Positions 51,276 through 59,575 of a stretch of DNA of 64,000 nt are shown one piece after another (the first letter of the stretch is position 1; each line of letters opens with the position of its first letter). Below the pieces are notes generated by a model. It did no database searches, was not told where the DNA came from, and saw only the letters and a list, made by a program, of their open reading frames with translations. The position numbers were made by a program, and so were the translations under genes. Location of the stretch: assembly GCF_009769165.1 (NCBI RefSeq), contig NZ_CP043476.1:4657001-4721000 (forward strand), read 5' to 3'. This DNA comes from Xanthomonas hyacinthi. Lineage in GTDB: Bacteria; Pseudomonadota; Gammaproteobacteria; Xanthomonadales; Xanthomonadaceae.

Positions 51276-53156
51276 ATGCCGCCCAGCTTTCCCCGCCTGC
51301 TGTCGCTCGCCGTCGCCGCCGTCCTGAGCCTGTCGCTGGCCGCACCGGCGGACGCGGCCAAGAAGAAGACCGCCAAGCAGCAGACCGCGCAGACCCGCAC
51401 CAAGGCCAGCAAGGCCAGGAAACCGCGACCGCCACCGGCGCCGGTGGTGCTCAGCAGGGCCGAGCAGCTCAATCGCCTGTACGACGACTACTGGGAAGCC
51501 TCGCTGAAGCTCAATCCGCTGCAGGCCACGTTCCAGGGCGACAGCCGCTACAACGACCAGTTGCCCAACTTTCTGTCCCCCGCGTTCCGCCAGCAGTCGC
51601 ACGCTTTCACCGTGCTGTGGCTGGGCAAGGCCGAGGCCATCGGCAAGGACGGGCTGAGCGGACAGGACCTGCTCAGCTACGAGATCTTCGTCAGCGATGC
51701 GCGCAACGCGCTGGAAGCGGAGACGTATCCGAGCTGGATGCAGCCGGTGAACCAGTTCTACAACGTCGGCAGCATCATGGTGATGCTCGGTTCGGGCACC
51801 GGCGCGCAGCCGTTCCGCACGGTCAAGGACTACGACAACTGGGCGCGGCGCGCGCTGGGCATTCCCGCGCTGTTCGACCAGGCCATCGCCAACATGCGCG
51901 AGGGCATGAAGGCCGGCGTGGTGCAGCCGCGCGCGCTGATGGAAAAAGTGCTGCCGCAGCTGGACGCGATCATCAAGCCCACCGCCGAGGAGAGCCTGTT
52001 CTGGGGTCCGGTGCGCAACCTGCCCGCGGACATGCCCGAGGCCGACAAGCAGCGCATCAGCGCCGACTACAAGCGCTTGATCGAATACCGGATCATGCCG
52101 GCCTACCGCGCGCTGCGTGGCTTCATCGCCACCGAATACCTGCCGGCCACGCGCAGCACCGCCGGGGTCGGCGCGCTGCCCGGCGGCGCAGACTGGTACG
52201 CGTACAACGTGCGCCAGAGCACCACCACCACCGACCTCGGCCCGGCGCAGATCCACCAGATCGGCCTGGACGAGGTGGCGCGCATCCAGGCGCAGATCCA
52301 GGTGGTGATGAAGCAGGTGAAGTTCCGCGGCTCGATGCCGAAGTTCTTCAAGTTCATGCAGACCGACAAGCGCTTCACCTTCAGGAGCGAAGACGAACTG
52401 CTGAACTACTACCGCGGCCTGGAGACGCGGGTGGACGCGGCGGTGCCGCGCCTGTTCGCGCTGAAGCCGAAGGCCGCGTTCGAGATCCGCCCGGTGGAAG
52501 CGTACCGCGCGCAATCGGCCGCCGCCGGCGCGTACATGCGGCCCAGCGAGGACGGCGCGCGCCCGGGCCTCTTCTACGTCAACACCTACGACCTGCCCAG
52601 CCGCAAGACCTGGGACGCGGAAGACCTGTACCTGCACGAGGCCATTCCCGGCCATCACTTCCAGCTCGGCCTGCAGCAGGAACTGCGCAACCTGCCCAAG
52701 TTCCGCCGCTTCGGCGGCGAGACCGCCTACATCGAAGGCTGGGGCCTGTACTCCGAATCGCTGGGCAAGGAACTGGGCCTGTACCAGGATCCGTACAACT
52801 ACTTCGGCTACCTGCAGAACGAGTTGTGGCGCGCGATCCGCCTGGTGGCGGACACCGGCCTGCACAGCAAGGGCTGGACCCGCGAGCAGGCGATCGACTA
52901 CATGCTCGAGAACTCGGCCACCAGCCGCACCGATGCCGAGGCCGAAGCCGAGCGCTACATGGCCATCCCCGGGCAGGCGCTGTCCTACAAGATCGGCGAG
53001 ATGAAGATCCTGCAACTGCGCGACTACGCCCGCACCCAGCTCGGCGCCAAGTTCGACATCCGCGAGTTCCATGCCGAGATCCTGAAGGACGGCTCGGTGC
53101 CGCTGGACGTGCTGCAGGAGAAGATCGAGCGCTGGGTGGCGAGCAAGAAGGGCTGA
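51276..53156 (+). CDS. DUF885 family secreted metallopeptidase-like protein
   Basis: 626 residues from the ATG at 51276, with TTGGAG upstream. The signal peptide (LLSLAVAAVLSLSLAAPADA) is followed by a very basic linker (KKKTAKQQTAQTRTKASKA). The DUF885 domain has the zinc-type motif HEAIPGHHFQLG and a downstream glutamate region AYIEGWGLYSESLG. These proteins resemble M32-like carboxypeptidases, and are predicted periplasmic peptidases; substrate unknown. It appears monocistronic, and a REP hairpin follows 26 bp after the stop. Confidence 0.9.
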   Translation: MPPSFPRLLSLAVAAVLSLSLAAPADAAKKKTAKQQTAQTRTKASKARKPRPPPAPVVLSRAEQLNRLYDDYWEASLKLNPLQATFQGDSRYNDQLPNFLSPAFRQQSHAFTVLWLGKAEAIGKDGLSGQDLLSYEIFVSDARNALEAETYPSWMQPVNQFYNVGSIMVMLGSGTGAQPFRTVKDYDNWARRALGIPALFDQAIANMREGMKAGVVQPRALMEKVLPQLDAIIKPTAEESLFWGPVRNLPADMPEADKQRISADYKRLIEYRIMPAYRALRGFIATEYLPATRSTAGVGALPGGADWYAYNVRQSTTTTDLGPAQIHQIGLDEVARIQAQIQVVMKQVKFRGSMPKFFKFMQTDKRFTFRSEDELLNYYRGLETRVDAAVPRLFALKPKAAFEIRPVEAYRAQSAAAGAYMRPSEDGARPGLFYVNTYDLPSRKTWDAEDLYLHEAIPGHHFQLGLQQELRNLPKFRRFGGETAYIEGWGLYSESLGKELGLYQDPYNYFGYLQNELWRAIRLVADTGLHSKGWTREQAIDYMLENSATSRTDAEAEAERYMAIPGQALSYKIGEMKILQLRDYARTQLGAKFDIREFHAEILKDGSVPLDVLQEKIERWVASKKG

Positions 53157-53182
53157 GCGCGGCGATCGCCCACGCTGTCTCC

Positions 53183-53250
53183 GTGGGAGGGGCTTCAGCC
53201 CCGACCGGGCGTTGCCGGTAACGCCCGGTCGGGGTTGAAACCCTCCTGAC
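53183..53250. repeat. REP-like hairpin element, copy 2
   Basis: Begins GTGGGAGGGGCTTCAGCCCC and ends GGTCGGGGTTGAAACCCTCC then TGAC. The two arms and the inner GACCGGGCGTT/AACGCCCGGTC pair make an almost continuous hairpin of about 30 bp per side. It lies between the DUF885 stop and the broken mmuM gene and may also terminate transcription. Confidence 0.85.
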
Positions 53251-53262
53251 AACGGCATTGTC

Positions 53263-53434
53263 GATCAGGCCAGCAGGTCCACGCCCGCCGCGACCAACGC
53301 GGCGATGCGCGCGCCGACCACAACGCATCGCCGAGGTCGCAGCCGCGCGCCTCCAGCTCGGTGGCCAGCGCGCCGTCGAGCACGATGCAGCGGCCAGCGG
53401 CCAGCAGCGCGGTCAAGGGGTTGCTGCGCGGCAT
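53263..53434 (-). pseudogene. mmuM: Broken homocysteine S-methyltransferase gene
   Basis: The ATG at 53434 opens a good MmuM N-terminus ([20 protein letters not shown], then [18 protein letters not shown]). The frame then shifts, and the following bases, read one base out, give [13 protein letters not shown] and a stop. Intact MmuM is about 310 residues; nearly all of the domain, including the zinc cysteines, is missing. The residual piece looks like an N-terminus fused to an internal fragment by deletion plus frameshift. A REP hairpin starts just beyond its 3' end. Confidence 0.75.
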
Positions 53435-53663
53435 GGTCGCGGCCTCGCCGGCGAAACCCGATGCCGCCATTGTGTCAGGCAGTGGCCGCCGCGCGGAATG
53501 TGGGCGGTCGCACGCACCGCCATACGACGATGCAGTAGTGCACACGGAGCGCATGGCGTCGCCGCAGCGAACGCCGATCCGCCAGGCATCGCTCAGACTC
53601 ACGCCGGACGCTGCGCTATGCTCCGCGCATGGCTCGCCCCCTTTCTTAGCCCCGGAGCAGCGC

Positions 53664-54029
53664 ATGAGCTTCACCGCGTTGACGCCGATGCTGCGCAGCG
53701 CCGACCTTGCCGCAGCGCTGGCGTTCTACACCGACACGCTGGATTTTCGCATCGATGGCGGCGGCGTGGACGCCGGCTGGGCGTCGCTGCGGCACGGCCC
53801 ACTGGCGCTGATGCTGGCCGCGCAGCAAGCACCTGCCGGGGCCGCGGTTTCCGGTTTCCCCGGCTCGCTGTACTTCCGCACCGACGACGTCGACGCCTGG
53901 TGGCAGCGGCTGCAGCCGCATGCGCGCATCGCCTATCCGATCGAGGACTTCGCCTACGGCATGCGCGAGTTCGCGATCCACGATGCGGACGGTCACCTGC
54001 TGCAGTTCGGCCAGGCGCTGTGCCGATGA
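53664..54029 (+). CDS. VOC superfamily protein (glyoxalase/bleomycin-resistance fold), copy 1
   Basis: 121 residues from the ATG at 53664. Two beta-alpha-beta-beta-beta modules are seen ([35 protein letters not shown]), ending [13 protein letters not shown], where the final Gln replaces the common metal-binding Glu. Such proteins can be antibiotic-binding, isomerase or lyase; the function is open. It overlaps the next VOC gene by 4 bp (ATGA), so they are coupled. Confidence 0.85.
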   Translation: MSFTALTPMLRSADLAAALAFYTDTLDFRIDGGGVDAGWASLRHGPLALMLAAQQAPAGAAVSGFPGSLYFRTDDVDAWWQRLQPHARIAYPIEDFAYGMREFAIHDADGHLLQFGQALCR

Positions 54030-54421
54030 GCCTGACCCTGCGCGGCCTGCACCACGTGGCGATCATCGCCTCCGACTACGCGCGCGCGAAGGACTTCTAC
54101 TGCCGCATCCTCGGCCTGCGCGTGGTCGCCGAGGCCTACCGCGAGACGCGCGACTCCTGGAAGCTGGACCTGGCCCTGCCCGACGGCAGCCAGATCGAAC
54201 TGTTCTCCTTCCCCACACCGCCGCCGCGGCCCAGCCGCCCGGAAGCCTGCGGCCTGCGCCACCTGGCCTTGCGCGTGGACGACCTGGACGCCGCCGTCGC
54301 CCACCTGCAGGCGCACGGCGTGGTCACCGAGCCGATCCGCATCGACGACTACACCGGGCGCCGCTTCACCTTCTTCGCCGACCCGGACGCGCTGCCGCTG
54401 GAACTGTACGAAACCGGCTGA
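54026..54421 (+). CDS. VOC family protein, glyoxalase I-like (YaeR/GloA2 type)
   Basis: 131 residues starting in the ATGA overlap. The sequence GLHHVAIIASDYARAKDFYC, KLDLALPDGSQIELFSFP and CGLRHLALRVDDLDAAVAHL, ending LELYETG, matches the YaeR/GloA2 group. Probable metal ligands are His (HHVAII), Glu (QIELF), His (RHLAL) and Glu (LELYE). The group is thought to have lactoylglutathione-lyase-like activity, not proven. Tandem with copy 1; similarity between the two suggests a functional pair rather than a recent duplicate. Confidence 0.87.
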   Translation: MSLTLRGLHHVAIIASDYARAKDFYCRILGLRVVAEAYRETRDSWKLDLALPDGSQIELFSFPTPPPRPSRPEACGLRHLALRVDDLDAAVAHLQAHGVVTEPIRIDDYTGRRFTFFADPDALPLELYETG

Positions 54422-54573
54422 GCGGCGCGGGCACGCCCCGGTCGCTGCCGCTCGCCAGGGCCGTGCTGAACCGCGCAAGGGCTGCCGATTCCCAGCACCA
54501 TACGCCTGGGTATACAGTCGGCCCCAGGTCGGCATCGCGCCGACCGCTTCGCACCCACCCTGGGAGGGGACAC

Positions 54574-55026
54574 ATGCGCACCACCTTCAAGACCCTGCTG
54601 CTGGCCCTGCCGCTGAGCGTGGCTGCGCTCGTCGCGCAGGCCGCCGACACCTCGCCGGTCGGCCGCTGGCAGACCATCGACGACGACACCGGCAAGCCCA
54701 AGTCCATCGTGCAGATCGAGCAGGCCGGCAACGGCACGCTGAGCGGCAAGGTGATCGAGATCCTGCAATCGAACAAGGGGGCCAATCCGCTGTGCGCCAA
54801 GTGCGACGGCGCGCAGAAGGGCAAGCCGATCAAGGGCATGACCATCCTGTGGGGACTGAAGCCGGACGGCAGCGCGGTGTGGAGCGGCGGTTCGGTGCTG
54901 GACCCGGCCAAAGGCAAGACCTACAAGGCCAAGGTCACCCTCAGCGATGGCGGCAAGAAGCTGCAGCTGCGCGGCTACATCGGCATCGAGGCGCTGGGGC
55001 GGACGCAGACCTGGATCAGGGAGTAG
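54574..55026 (+). CDS. DUF2147 domain periplasmic protein
   Basis: 150 residues from the ATG at 54574, with GGGAGGGG just upstream. The signal peptide ends in AQAAD near residue 24. The domain begins SPVGRWQTIDDDTGKPKSIV and contains NPLCAKCDGAQKGKPIKGM and AKVTLSDGGKKLQLRGYIG, the DUF2147 signature with a paired cysteine motif (CAKC). Function is unknown. The gene is followed at once by a heptad element carrying a terminator. Confidence 0.9.
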   Translation: MRTTFKTLLLALPLSVAALVAQAADTSPVGRWQTIDDDTGKPKSIVQIEQAGNGTLSGKVIEILQSNKGANPLCAKCDGAQKGKPIKGMTILWGLKPDGSAVWSGGSVLDPAKGKTYKAKVTLSDGGKKLQLRGYIGIEALGRTQTWIRE

Positions 55027-55031
55027 GAGCC

Positions 55032-55157
55032 GGGAATCGAGAACCGGGAATCGGGAATCGACAAAGCAGGGCGCCCGCGAGGGCGCCTTTTTCGTGCGCG
55101 GCGGCCAGCGGCCTGCTCTTGCCTGGACCGATTCCCCATTCCCGATTCCCCATTCCC
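55032..55157. repeat. Heptad inverted-repeat element between the DUF2147 gene and metG
   Basis: Left arm: GGGAATC, GAGAACC, GGGAATC, GGGAATC (55032-55059). Right arm: GATTCCC, CATTCCC, GATTCCC, CATTCCC (55130-55157). The core starts GACAAAGCAGGGC and ends CTGCTCTTGCC, like the copy at 33147. The core contains a terminator hairpin. The right arm lies 42 bp before the metG start. Confidence 0.85.
55070..55092 (+). terminator. Terminator hairpin inside the heptad element
   Basis: A 7-bp GC stem GGCGCCC / GGGCGCC with a 4-base loop followed by TTTTT. It would end the DUF2147 transcript before metG. Confidence 0.75.
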
Positions 55158-55199
55158 GAGTAATGCGATAATCGCGATCCCCCCGGATCGCCGTTCGCC

Positions 55200-57269
55200 A
55201 TGACCCGCACCGCTCTCGTCACCACCGCCCTGCCCTACGCCAACGGCCCGCTGCACCTGGGCCATCTGGTCGGCTACATCCAGGCCGACATCTGGGTGCG
55301 CGCGCGGCGGCTGCGCGGCGACCGCACCTGGTTCGTCTGCGCCGACGACACCCACGGCACGCCGATCATGCTCGCCGCGGAGAAGGCCGGGGTCACCCCG
55401 GAGAACTTCATCGCCAACATCCAGGCCAGCCACGAGCGCGATTTCGCCGCGTTCGGCGTGGCCTTCGACCATTACGACTCGACCAACTCGGCCGCCAACC
55501 GCGCGCTGACCGAGGCGTTCTACGCCAGGCTCGACGCTGGCGGCCACATCGCGCGGCGCTCGGTGGCGCAGTTCTACGATACGGCCAAGCGCATGTTCCT
55601 GCCCGACCGCTACATCAAGGGCATCTGCCCCAACTGCGGCAGCGCCGACCAGTACGGCGACAACTGCGAGGTCTGCGGCGCCACCTATGCGCCGACCGAG
55701 CTGAAGGAGCCGAAGTCGGTGATCTCCGGCGCCACCCCGGAACTGCGCGACTCCGAGCACTTCTTCTTCGAAGTCGGCCGCTTCGACGGCTTCCTGCGGC
55801 AGTGGCTGGCCGGCGACGTGGCCCTGCCCGGGGTCAAGGCCAAGCTGATGGAGTGGTTGGACAGCGAAGGCGGGCTGCGCGCCTGGGACATCTCGCGCGA
55901 TGCGCCGTACTTCGGCTTCGAGATCCCCGGCCAGCCGGGCAAGTATTTCTACGTGTGGCTGGACGCGCCGATCGGCTACCTGAGCAGCTTCCAGAACCTG
56001 TGCGCGAGCCTGGGCGAAGCGTTCGAGCCGCACCTGGCGGCCGGCAGCGCCACCGAACTGCACCATTTCATCGGCAAGGACATCGTCAACTTCCACGGCC
56101 TGTTCTGGCCGGCAGTGCTGCACGGCACCGGCCACCGCGCGCCGACCCGGCTGCACGTCAACGGCTACCTGATGGTGGACGGCGCCAAGATGTCCAAGTC
56201 GCGCGGCACCTTCGTGATGGCGCGCACTTACCTGGACGTGGGCCTGGAGCCGGAAGCGCTGCGCTACTACTTCGCCGCCAAGTCCTCCGGCGGCGTCGAC
56301 GATCTGGACTTGAACCTGGGCGACTTCGTGGCGCGGGTCAATGCCGACCTGGTCGGCAAGTTCGTCAACCTGGCCAGCCGCTGCGCCGGTTTCATCGACA
56401 AGCGCTTCGGCGGCCGGCTCGCCGAAGCGCTGCCGGACCCGGCGCAGTACGCGCGCTTCGTCGCCGCGCTGGCGCCGATCCGCGAGGCCTACGAACGCAA
56501 CGACGCGGCCAGCGCGATCCGCCAGACCATGGCCCTGGCCGACGAAGCCAACAAGTACATCGACGAACACAAGCCTTGGGTGATCGCCAAGCAGGACGGC
56601 GCCGACGCGCAGTTGCAGGCGGTCTGCACCCAGGGCCTGAACCTGTTCCGCGTGCTGGCCGGTGCGCTGAAGCCGGTGCTGCCGCGCACCAGCGCCGAAG
56701 CCGAAGCCTTCCTGTCCGCGCCGCTGGCGGCCTGGGACGACCTCGATGCGCCGCTGCTGGCGCACGTCATCCAGTCCTACACCCCGCTGTTCACCCGAAT
56801 CGACCCCAAACTCATCGACGCCATGACCGACGCCTCCAAGGACACCCTCGCACCCGCACCCGCCGCCGCCAAGCCGGCGCCGGCCAAGCCCGAAGCCAAG
56901 GCCGCTGCGACTCCCGAATCCCCACTCCCCACTCCCGGCCTCATCGGCATCGACGATTTCGCCAAGCTCGACCTGCGCATCGGCAAGGTGCTGGTGTGCG
57001 AATGCGTCGAGGGCTCGGACAAGCTGCTGCGCTTCGAGCTGGACGCTGGCGAACTGGGCAAGCGGCAGATCTTCTCCGGCATCCGCGGCAGCTACGCCGA
57101 GCCGGAAAAACTGGTCGGCCGCAGCGTGGTGTTCATCGCCAACCTGGCCCCGCGCAAGATGCGCTTCGGCCTCAGCGAAGGCATGATCCTGTCGGCCGGC
57201 TTCGACGGCGGTGCGCTGGCGCTGCTCGACGCCGACGGCGGCGCGCAGCCGGGTATGCCAGTGCGTTAA
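55200..57269 (+). CDS. metG: Methionyl-tRNA synthetase
   Basis: 689 residues. Class I signatures: GPLHLGHLVGY and AKMSKSRGT. A zinc knuckle CPNCGSADQYGDNCEVCG lies in the connective domain. The C-terminal tRNA-binding (EMAP-like) domain starts IDDFAKLDLRIGKVLVCE and dimerises. The linker between the anticodon domain and this domain is Ala/Pro/Lys-rich and contains PESPLPTPG, encoded by four repeat heptads (56909-56936). Otherwise normal length and order. It charges initiator and elongator tRNA-Met. Confidence 0.97.
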   Translation: MTRTALVTTALPYANGPLHLGHLVGYIQADIWVRARRLRGDRTWFVCADDTHGTPIMLAAEKAGVTPENFIANIQASHERDFAAFGVAFDHYDSTNSAANRALTEAFYARLDAGGHIARRSVAQFYDTAKRMFLPDRYIKGICPNCGSADQYGDNCEVCGATYAPTELKEPKSVISGATPELRDSEHFFFEVGRFDGFLRQWLAGDVALPGVKAKLMEWLDSEGGLRAWDISRDAPYFGFEIPGQPGKYFYVWLDAPIGYLSSFQNLCASLGEAFEPHLAAGSATELHHFIGKDIVNFHGLFWPAVLHGTGHRAPTRLHVNGYLMVDGAKMSKSRGTFVMARTYLDVGLEPEALRYYFAAKSSGGVDDLDLNLGDFVARVNADLVGKFVNLASRCAGFIDKRFGGRLAEALPDPAQYARFVAALAPIREAYERNDAASAIRQTMALADEANKYIDEHKPWVIAKQDGADAQLQAVCTQGLNLFRVLAGALKPVLPRTSAEAEAFLSAPLAAWDDLDAPLLAHVIQSYTPLFTRIDPKLIDAMTDASKDTLAPAPAAAKPAPAKPEAKAAATPESPLPTPGLIGIDDFAKLDLRIGKVLVCECVEGSDKLLRFELDAGELGKRQIFSGIRGSYAEPEKLVGRSVVFIANLAPRKMRFGLSEGMILSAGFDGGALALLDADGGAQPGMPVR
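56909..56936 (+). repeat. Solo heptad arm in the metG linker
   Basis: GACTCCC, GAATCCC, CACTCCC, CACTCCC in tandem, in the same family as the intergenic elements but with only one arm. Twenty-eight bases are not a multiple of three, so the frame must have been adjusted around it. It encodes TPESPLPTPG between two folded domains, where length change is tolerated. Confidence 0.65.
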
Positions 57270-57274
57270 AAGCT

Positions 57275-57373
57275 GGGAATGGAGAATCGGGAATCGAGAA
57301 TGGGAAAAGGCAAAGCCTCGTCCGCACCGATAGAGCGGCTTCCACCATTCCCGTTTCTCCATTCCCCATTCCC
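57275..57373. repeat. Heptad inverted-repeat element abutting the HAD phosphatase start
   Basis: Left arm: GGGAATG, GAGAATC, GGGAATC, GAGAATG (57275-57302). Right arm: CATTCCC, GTTTCTC, CATTCCC, CATTCCC (57346-57373). The right arm ends exactly at the base before the ATG of the HAD gene, replacing any usual ribosome-binding site. The left arm begins 5 bp after the metG stop. Confidence 0.85.
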
Positions 57374-57964
57374 ATGCACTTAGCCCTCTTCGACTTCGAC
57401 CACACGGTCACCACCACCGATACCTATTCGCGGTTCCTGCGCCGCGTGGCCACACCGCAGCAGCTGGCGCAGGCGAAGTGGTCGGTGGGGCCGTGGTTGG
57501 CCGGCTATCGGCTGGGCCTGGTGTCGGCGCAGGCGATCCGCAGGCGGGTCACGCGGATCGTGTTCGCCGGCCGGGCCGCAGGGGAGATCGCCGCGCACGC
57601 CCGGGCATATGCGCACGAGGTGCTGCCGACGCTGCTGCGGCCGGAGATGATGCAGCGCATCGCCTGGCACCGGGCGCAGGGCGACAGCGTGGTGCTGGTG
57701 TCCGCGTCGCTGGACCTGTATCTGCAACCGTGGTGCGCACAGCACGGGCTGGGGCTGATCTGCAACCGCCTGGAAGCGCGCGACGGCCGGCTGACCGGGC
57801 GCTATGCCGATGGCGATTGCGGGCCGCACAAAGCGCGGCTGATCCGCGCGCGCTACGATGTGGCCGCCTATCCGCGCGTCTACGCCTACGGCGACAGCCG
57901 CGAAGACCGGCCGATGCTGGCGCTGGCCCACGAGCGCTGGTACGGCGGCCGCCGCGTCGCCTGA
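57374..57964 (+). CDS. HAD-IB family phosphatase (SerB/YfhB-like)
   Basis: 196 residues from the ATG at 57374. Motif I is [11 protein letters not shown] (D7 nucleophile, D9); motif II is VVLVSAS; motif IV is [11 protein letters not shown]. The cap between motifs I and II is alpha-helical. HAD-IB members dephosphorylate phosphoserine or lysophosphatidic/phosphatidylglycerol phosphates; the substrate is unclear. The start is unusual: the sequence in front of the ATG is the right arm of a heptad element (CCATTCCC), with no Shine-Dalgarno. Confidence 0.88.
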   Translation: MHLALFDFDHTVTTTDTYSRFLRRVATPQQLAQAKWSVGPWLAGYRLGLVSAQAIRRRVTRIVFAGRAAGEIAAHARAYAHEVLPTLLRPEMMQRIAWHRAQGDSVVLVSASLDLYLQPWCAQHGLGLICNRLEARDGRLTGRYADGDCGPHKARLIRARYDVAAYPRVYAYGDSREDRPMLALAHERWYGGRRVA

Positions 57965-58007
57965 CCCTGGTATTGCCACGCGCCGCAGCTGGCGCGCCGA
58001 ATCCGCC

Positions 58008-58424
58008 ATGAAGCCCACCCACGACAACCTGCTGGAACGCCTCGATCGCCTGCTGCCGCAGACCCAGTGCGGCCAGTGCGGCTTCGACGGCTGCCGTCCG
58101 TACGCCGCGGCGATGGCGCGCGGCGCGGCGCAGGTGGACCGCTGCCCGCCCGGTGGCGACGCCGGTGCGCGGGCACTGGCGCGCGTGCTCGGCAGCGTGC
58201 CGCGACCCTACGACCGCGGCCGCGGCACGCACAAACCGGCGCAGGTGGCGTTCGTGATCGAGGCCGACTGCATCGGCTGCACCAAGTGCATCCAGGCCTG
58301 CCCGGTGGACGCCATCGTCGGCGGCGCCAAGTACATGCACACGGTGCTGGCGCCGCTATGCACCGGCTGCGAGCTGTGCGTGCCGGCCTGCCCGGTGGAC
58401 TGCATCGAACTGCGCCCGGCCTAG
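58008..58424 (+). CDS. rnfB: RnfB-like ferredoxin protein (short form)
   Basis: 138 residues. It begins with the RnfB four-cysteine motif ([15 protein letters not shown], later DRCPPGG) and has two 4Fe-4S ferredoxin clusters: [15 protein letters not shown] and [15 protein letters not shown]. The N-terminal membrane helix of classical RnfB is absent, and no rnfA, C, D, G or E genes are next to it. It may be a soluble electron carrier or belong to a separate Rnf/Rsx locus. It follows the HAD gene by 43 bp. Confidence 0.88.
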   Translation: MKPTHDNLLERLDRLLPQTQCGQCGFDGCRPYAAAMARGAAQVDRCPPGGDAGARALARVLGSVPRPYDRGRGTHKPAQVAFVIEADCIGCTKCIQACPVDAIVGGAKYMHTVLAPLCTGCELCVPACPVDCIELRPA

Positions 58425-58512
58425 GGCCACAGACCAGGCACGGCCGCAGGCGCATCCGGATCGGCGCCCGCCGCGTATCGCTAGCTGTCACCGTCCTGCG
58501 GAAGCGCTGCGC

Positions 58513-59057
58513 ATGCCCACGCCGATCACCCCTGCCCCGCTCGCCCGCGCGCGCCTGCCGCTGGTGGCGACCCTGTGCATCGCCGTGCTCGGCACGGCCG
58601 CCCCAACGCAGGCAATGCTGCACTACGACGGCCTGGCCTATGCGCCGGACGGCCAGAGGTACCGCGGGTGATCGATGCCGGGTTCGATGCCTATCTGCGC
58701 CTGCACGGGGACGCGCTGCGCCAGGGCACGCCGCAGCGCATCGCCTTCGTGTTGCCGAGTGCGTTGCGCACGCTGGAGTTCCAGATCAAGCCCGCGGCCG
58801 CCGACGCCGGCGTGCAGCGCTACACCCTGTCGATGGACGCCTGCTACGGCAGCGTGCTGCCGAATATCGCGGTCGCCTACACGCGCGACGATCGCCGCCT
58901 GCTCGAGTTCCGCGGCATCGGCAACGTCCGCGACGCGCGCGGCCGCTACGCGCAGGTGCGTATCGATTTTCCTGAGCGGCTGCGCGGCCAGGCCGACGAC
59001 ACCGCATGGAACCAGGCGCTGCAGCAACCCCTGGTCGCGCAATGCGGCGCGCGCTGA
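58513..59057 (+). pseudogene. Secreted protein gene with internal deletion and frameshift
   Basis: The ATG at 58513 gives a signal peptide (LPLVATLCIAVLGTAAPTQA) and MLHYDGLAYAPDGQR, then a TGA at 58671. From about 58665 the neighbouring frame encodes VIDAGFDAYLRLHGDALRQG and continues as a well-formed domain (LEFQIKPAAADAGVQRYTLS; LLEFRGIGNVRDARGRYAQV) to 59057. The two parts look like one protein whose middle has been deleted, leaving them out of frame. The family was not identified. It could still be produced only by frameshifting, which is unlikely. Confidence 0.7.
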
Positions 59058-59145
59058 AGCGCGCCGGCGCCGTCTTCACGCCCGCGTCCCTCGCGGCCGC
59101 TACACCCATGCAACCGCATCGCCCATCTCCCGACAAGGAACATCC

Positions 59146-59517
59146 ATGGCCAAGGCCTACCTGTGGTTCAACGCCGCGCTGTACGCGATCCTGGCGCTGT
59201 GGTGCACGCTGCTGCCGGCGCAGACCGCCGCCGCGGTCGGCTATATCGGCCTGGACCGCTCCGGGCAGTCCGAATACCTGGTCATCTACGGCGGCCTGCA
59301 ATTGGGCATGGCGTTCCTGTTCGGCTATTTCGCGCGCAGCGGGCAGATTCGTAGCGGCTTGCTGCTGGCACTCGCCTTCTATGTACCGATCGTGCTCTAC
59401 CGCAGCGCCAGCCTGCTGCGGCTATGGCCGGTGGGGCCGACCACGACCGGCCTGGCCGCGGTCGAAATCCTGCTGCTGCTCGCCGCGCTCGCGCTCTGCC
59501 GCGGCCAGCGCCGTTGA
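59146..59517 (+). CDS. Small four-helix membrane protein (DUF4345-like)
   Basis: 123 residues from the ATG at 59146. Four hydrophobic segments (AALYAILALWCTLLPAQTAA; EYLVIYGGLQLGMAFLFGYF; LLLALAFYVPIVLYRSASLL; VEILLLLAALALC). The arrangement and YGGLQLGMA loop resemble DUF4345. Function is unknown. It precedes the sigma factor gene by 58 bp on the same strand. Confidence 0.7.
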   Translation: MAKAYLWFNAALYAILALWCTLLPAQTAAAVGYIGLDRSGQSEYLVIYGGLQLGMAFLFGYFARSGQIRSGLLLALAFYVPIVLYRSASLLRLWPVGPTTTGLAAVEILLLLAALALCRGQRR

Positions 59518-59575
59518 GCGACGCGCGCGGCGAAAGCCTGTAGCATCGCCGCCACCTTCGCCACCGCTCCCCGGC

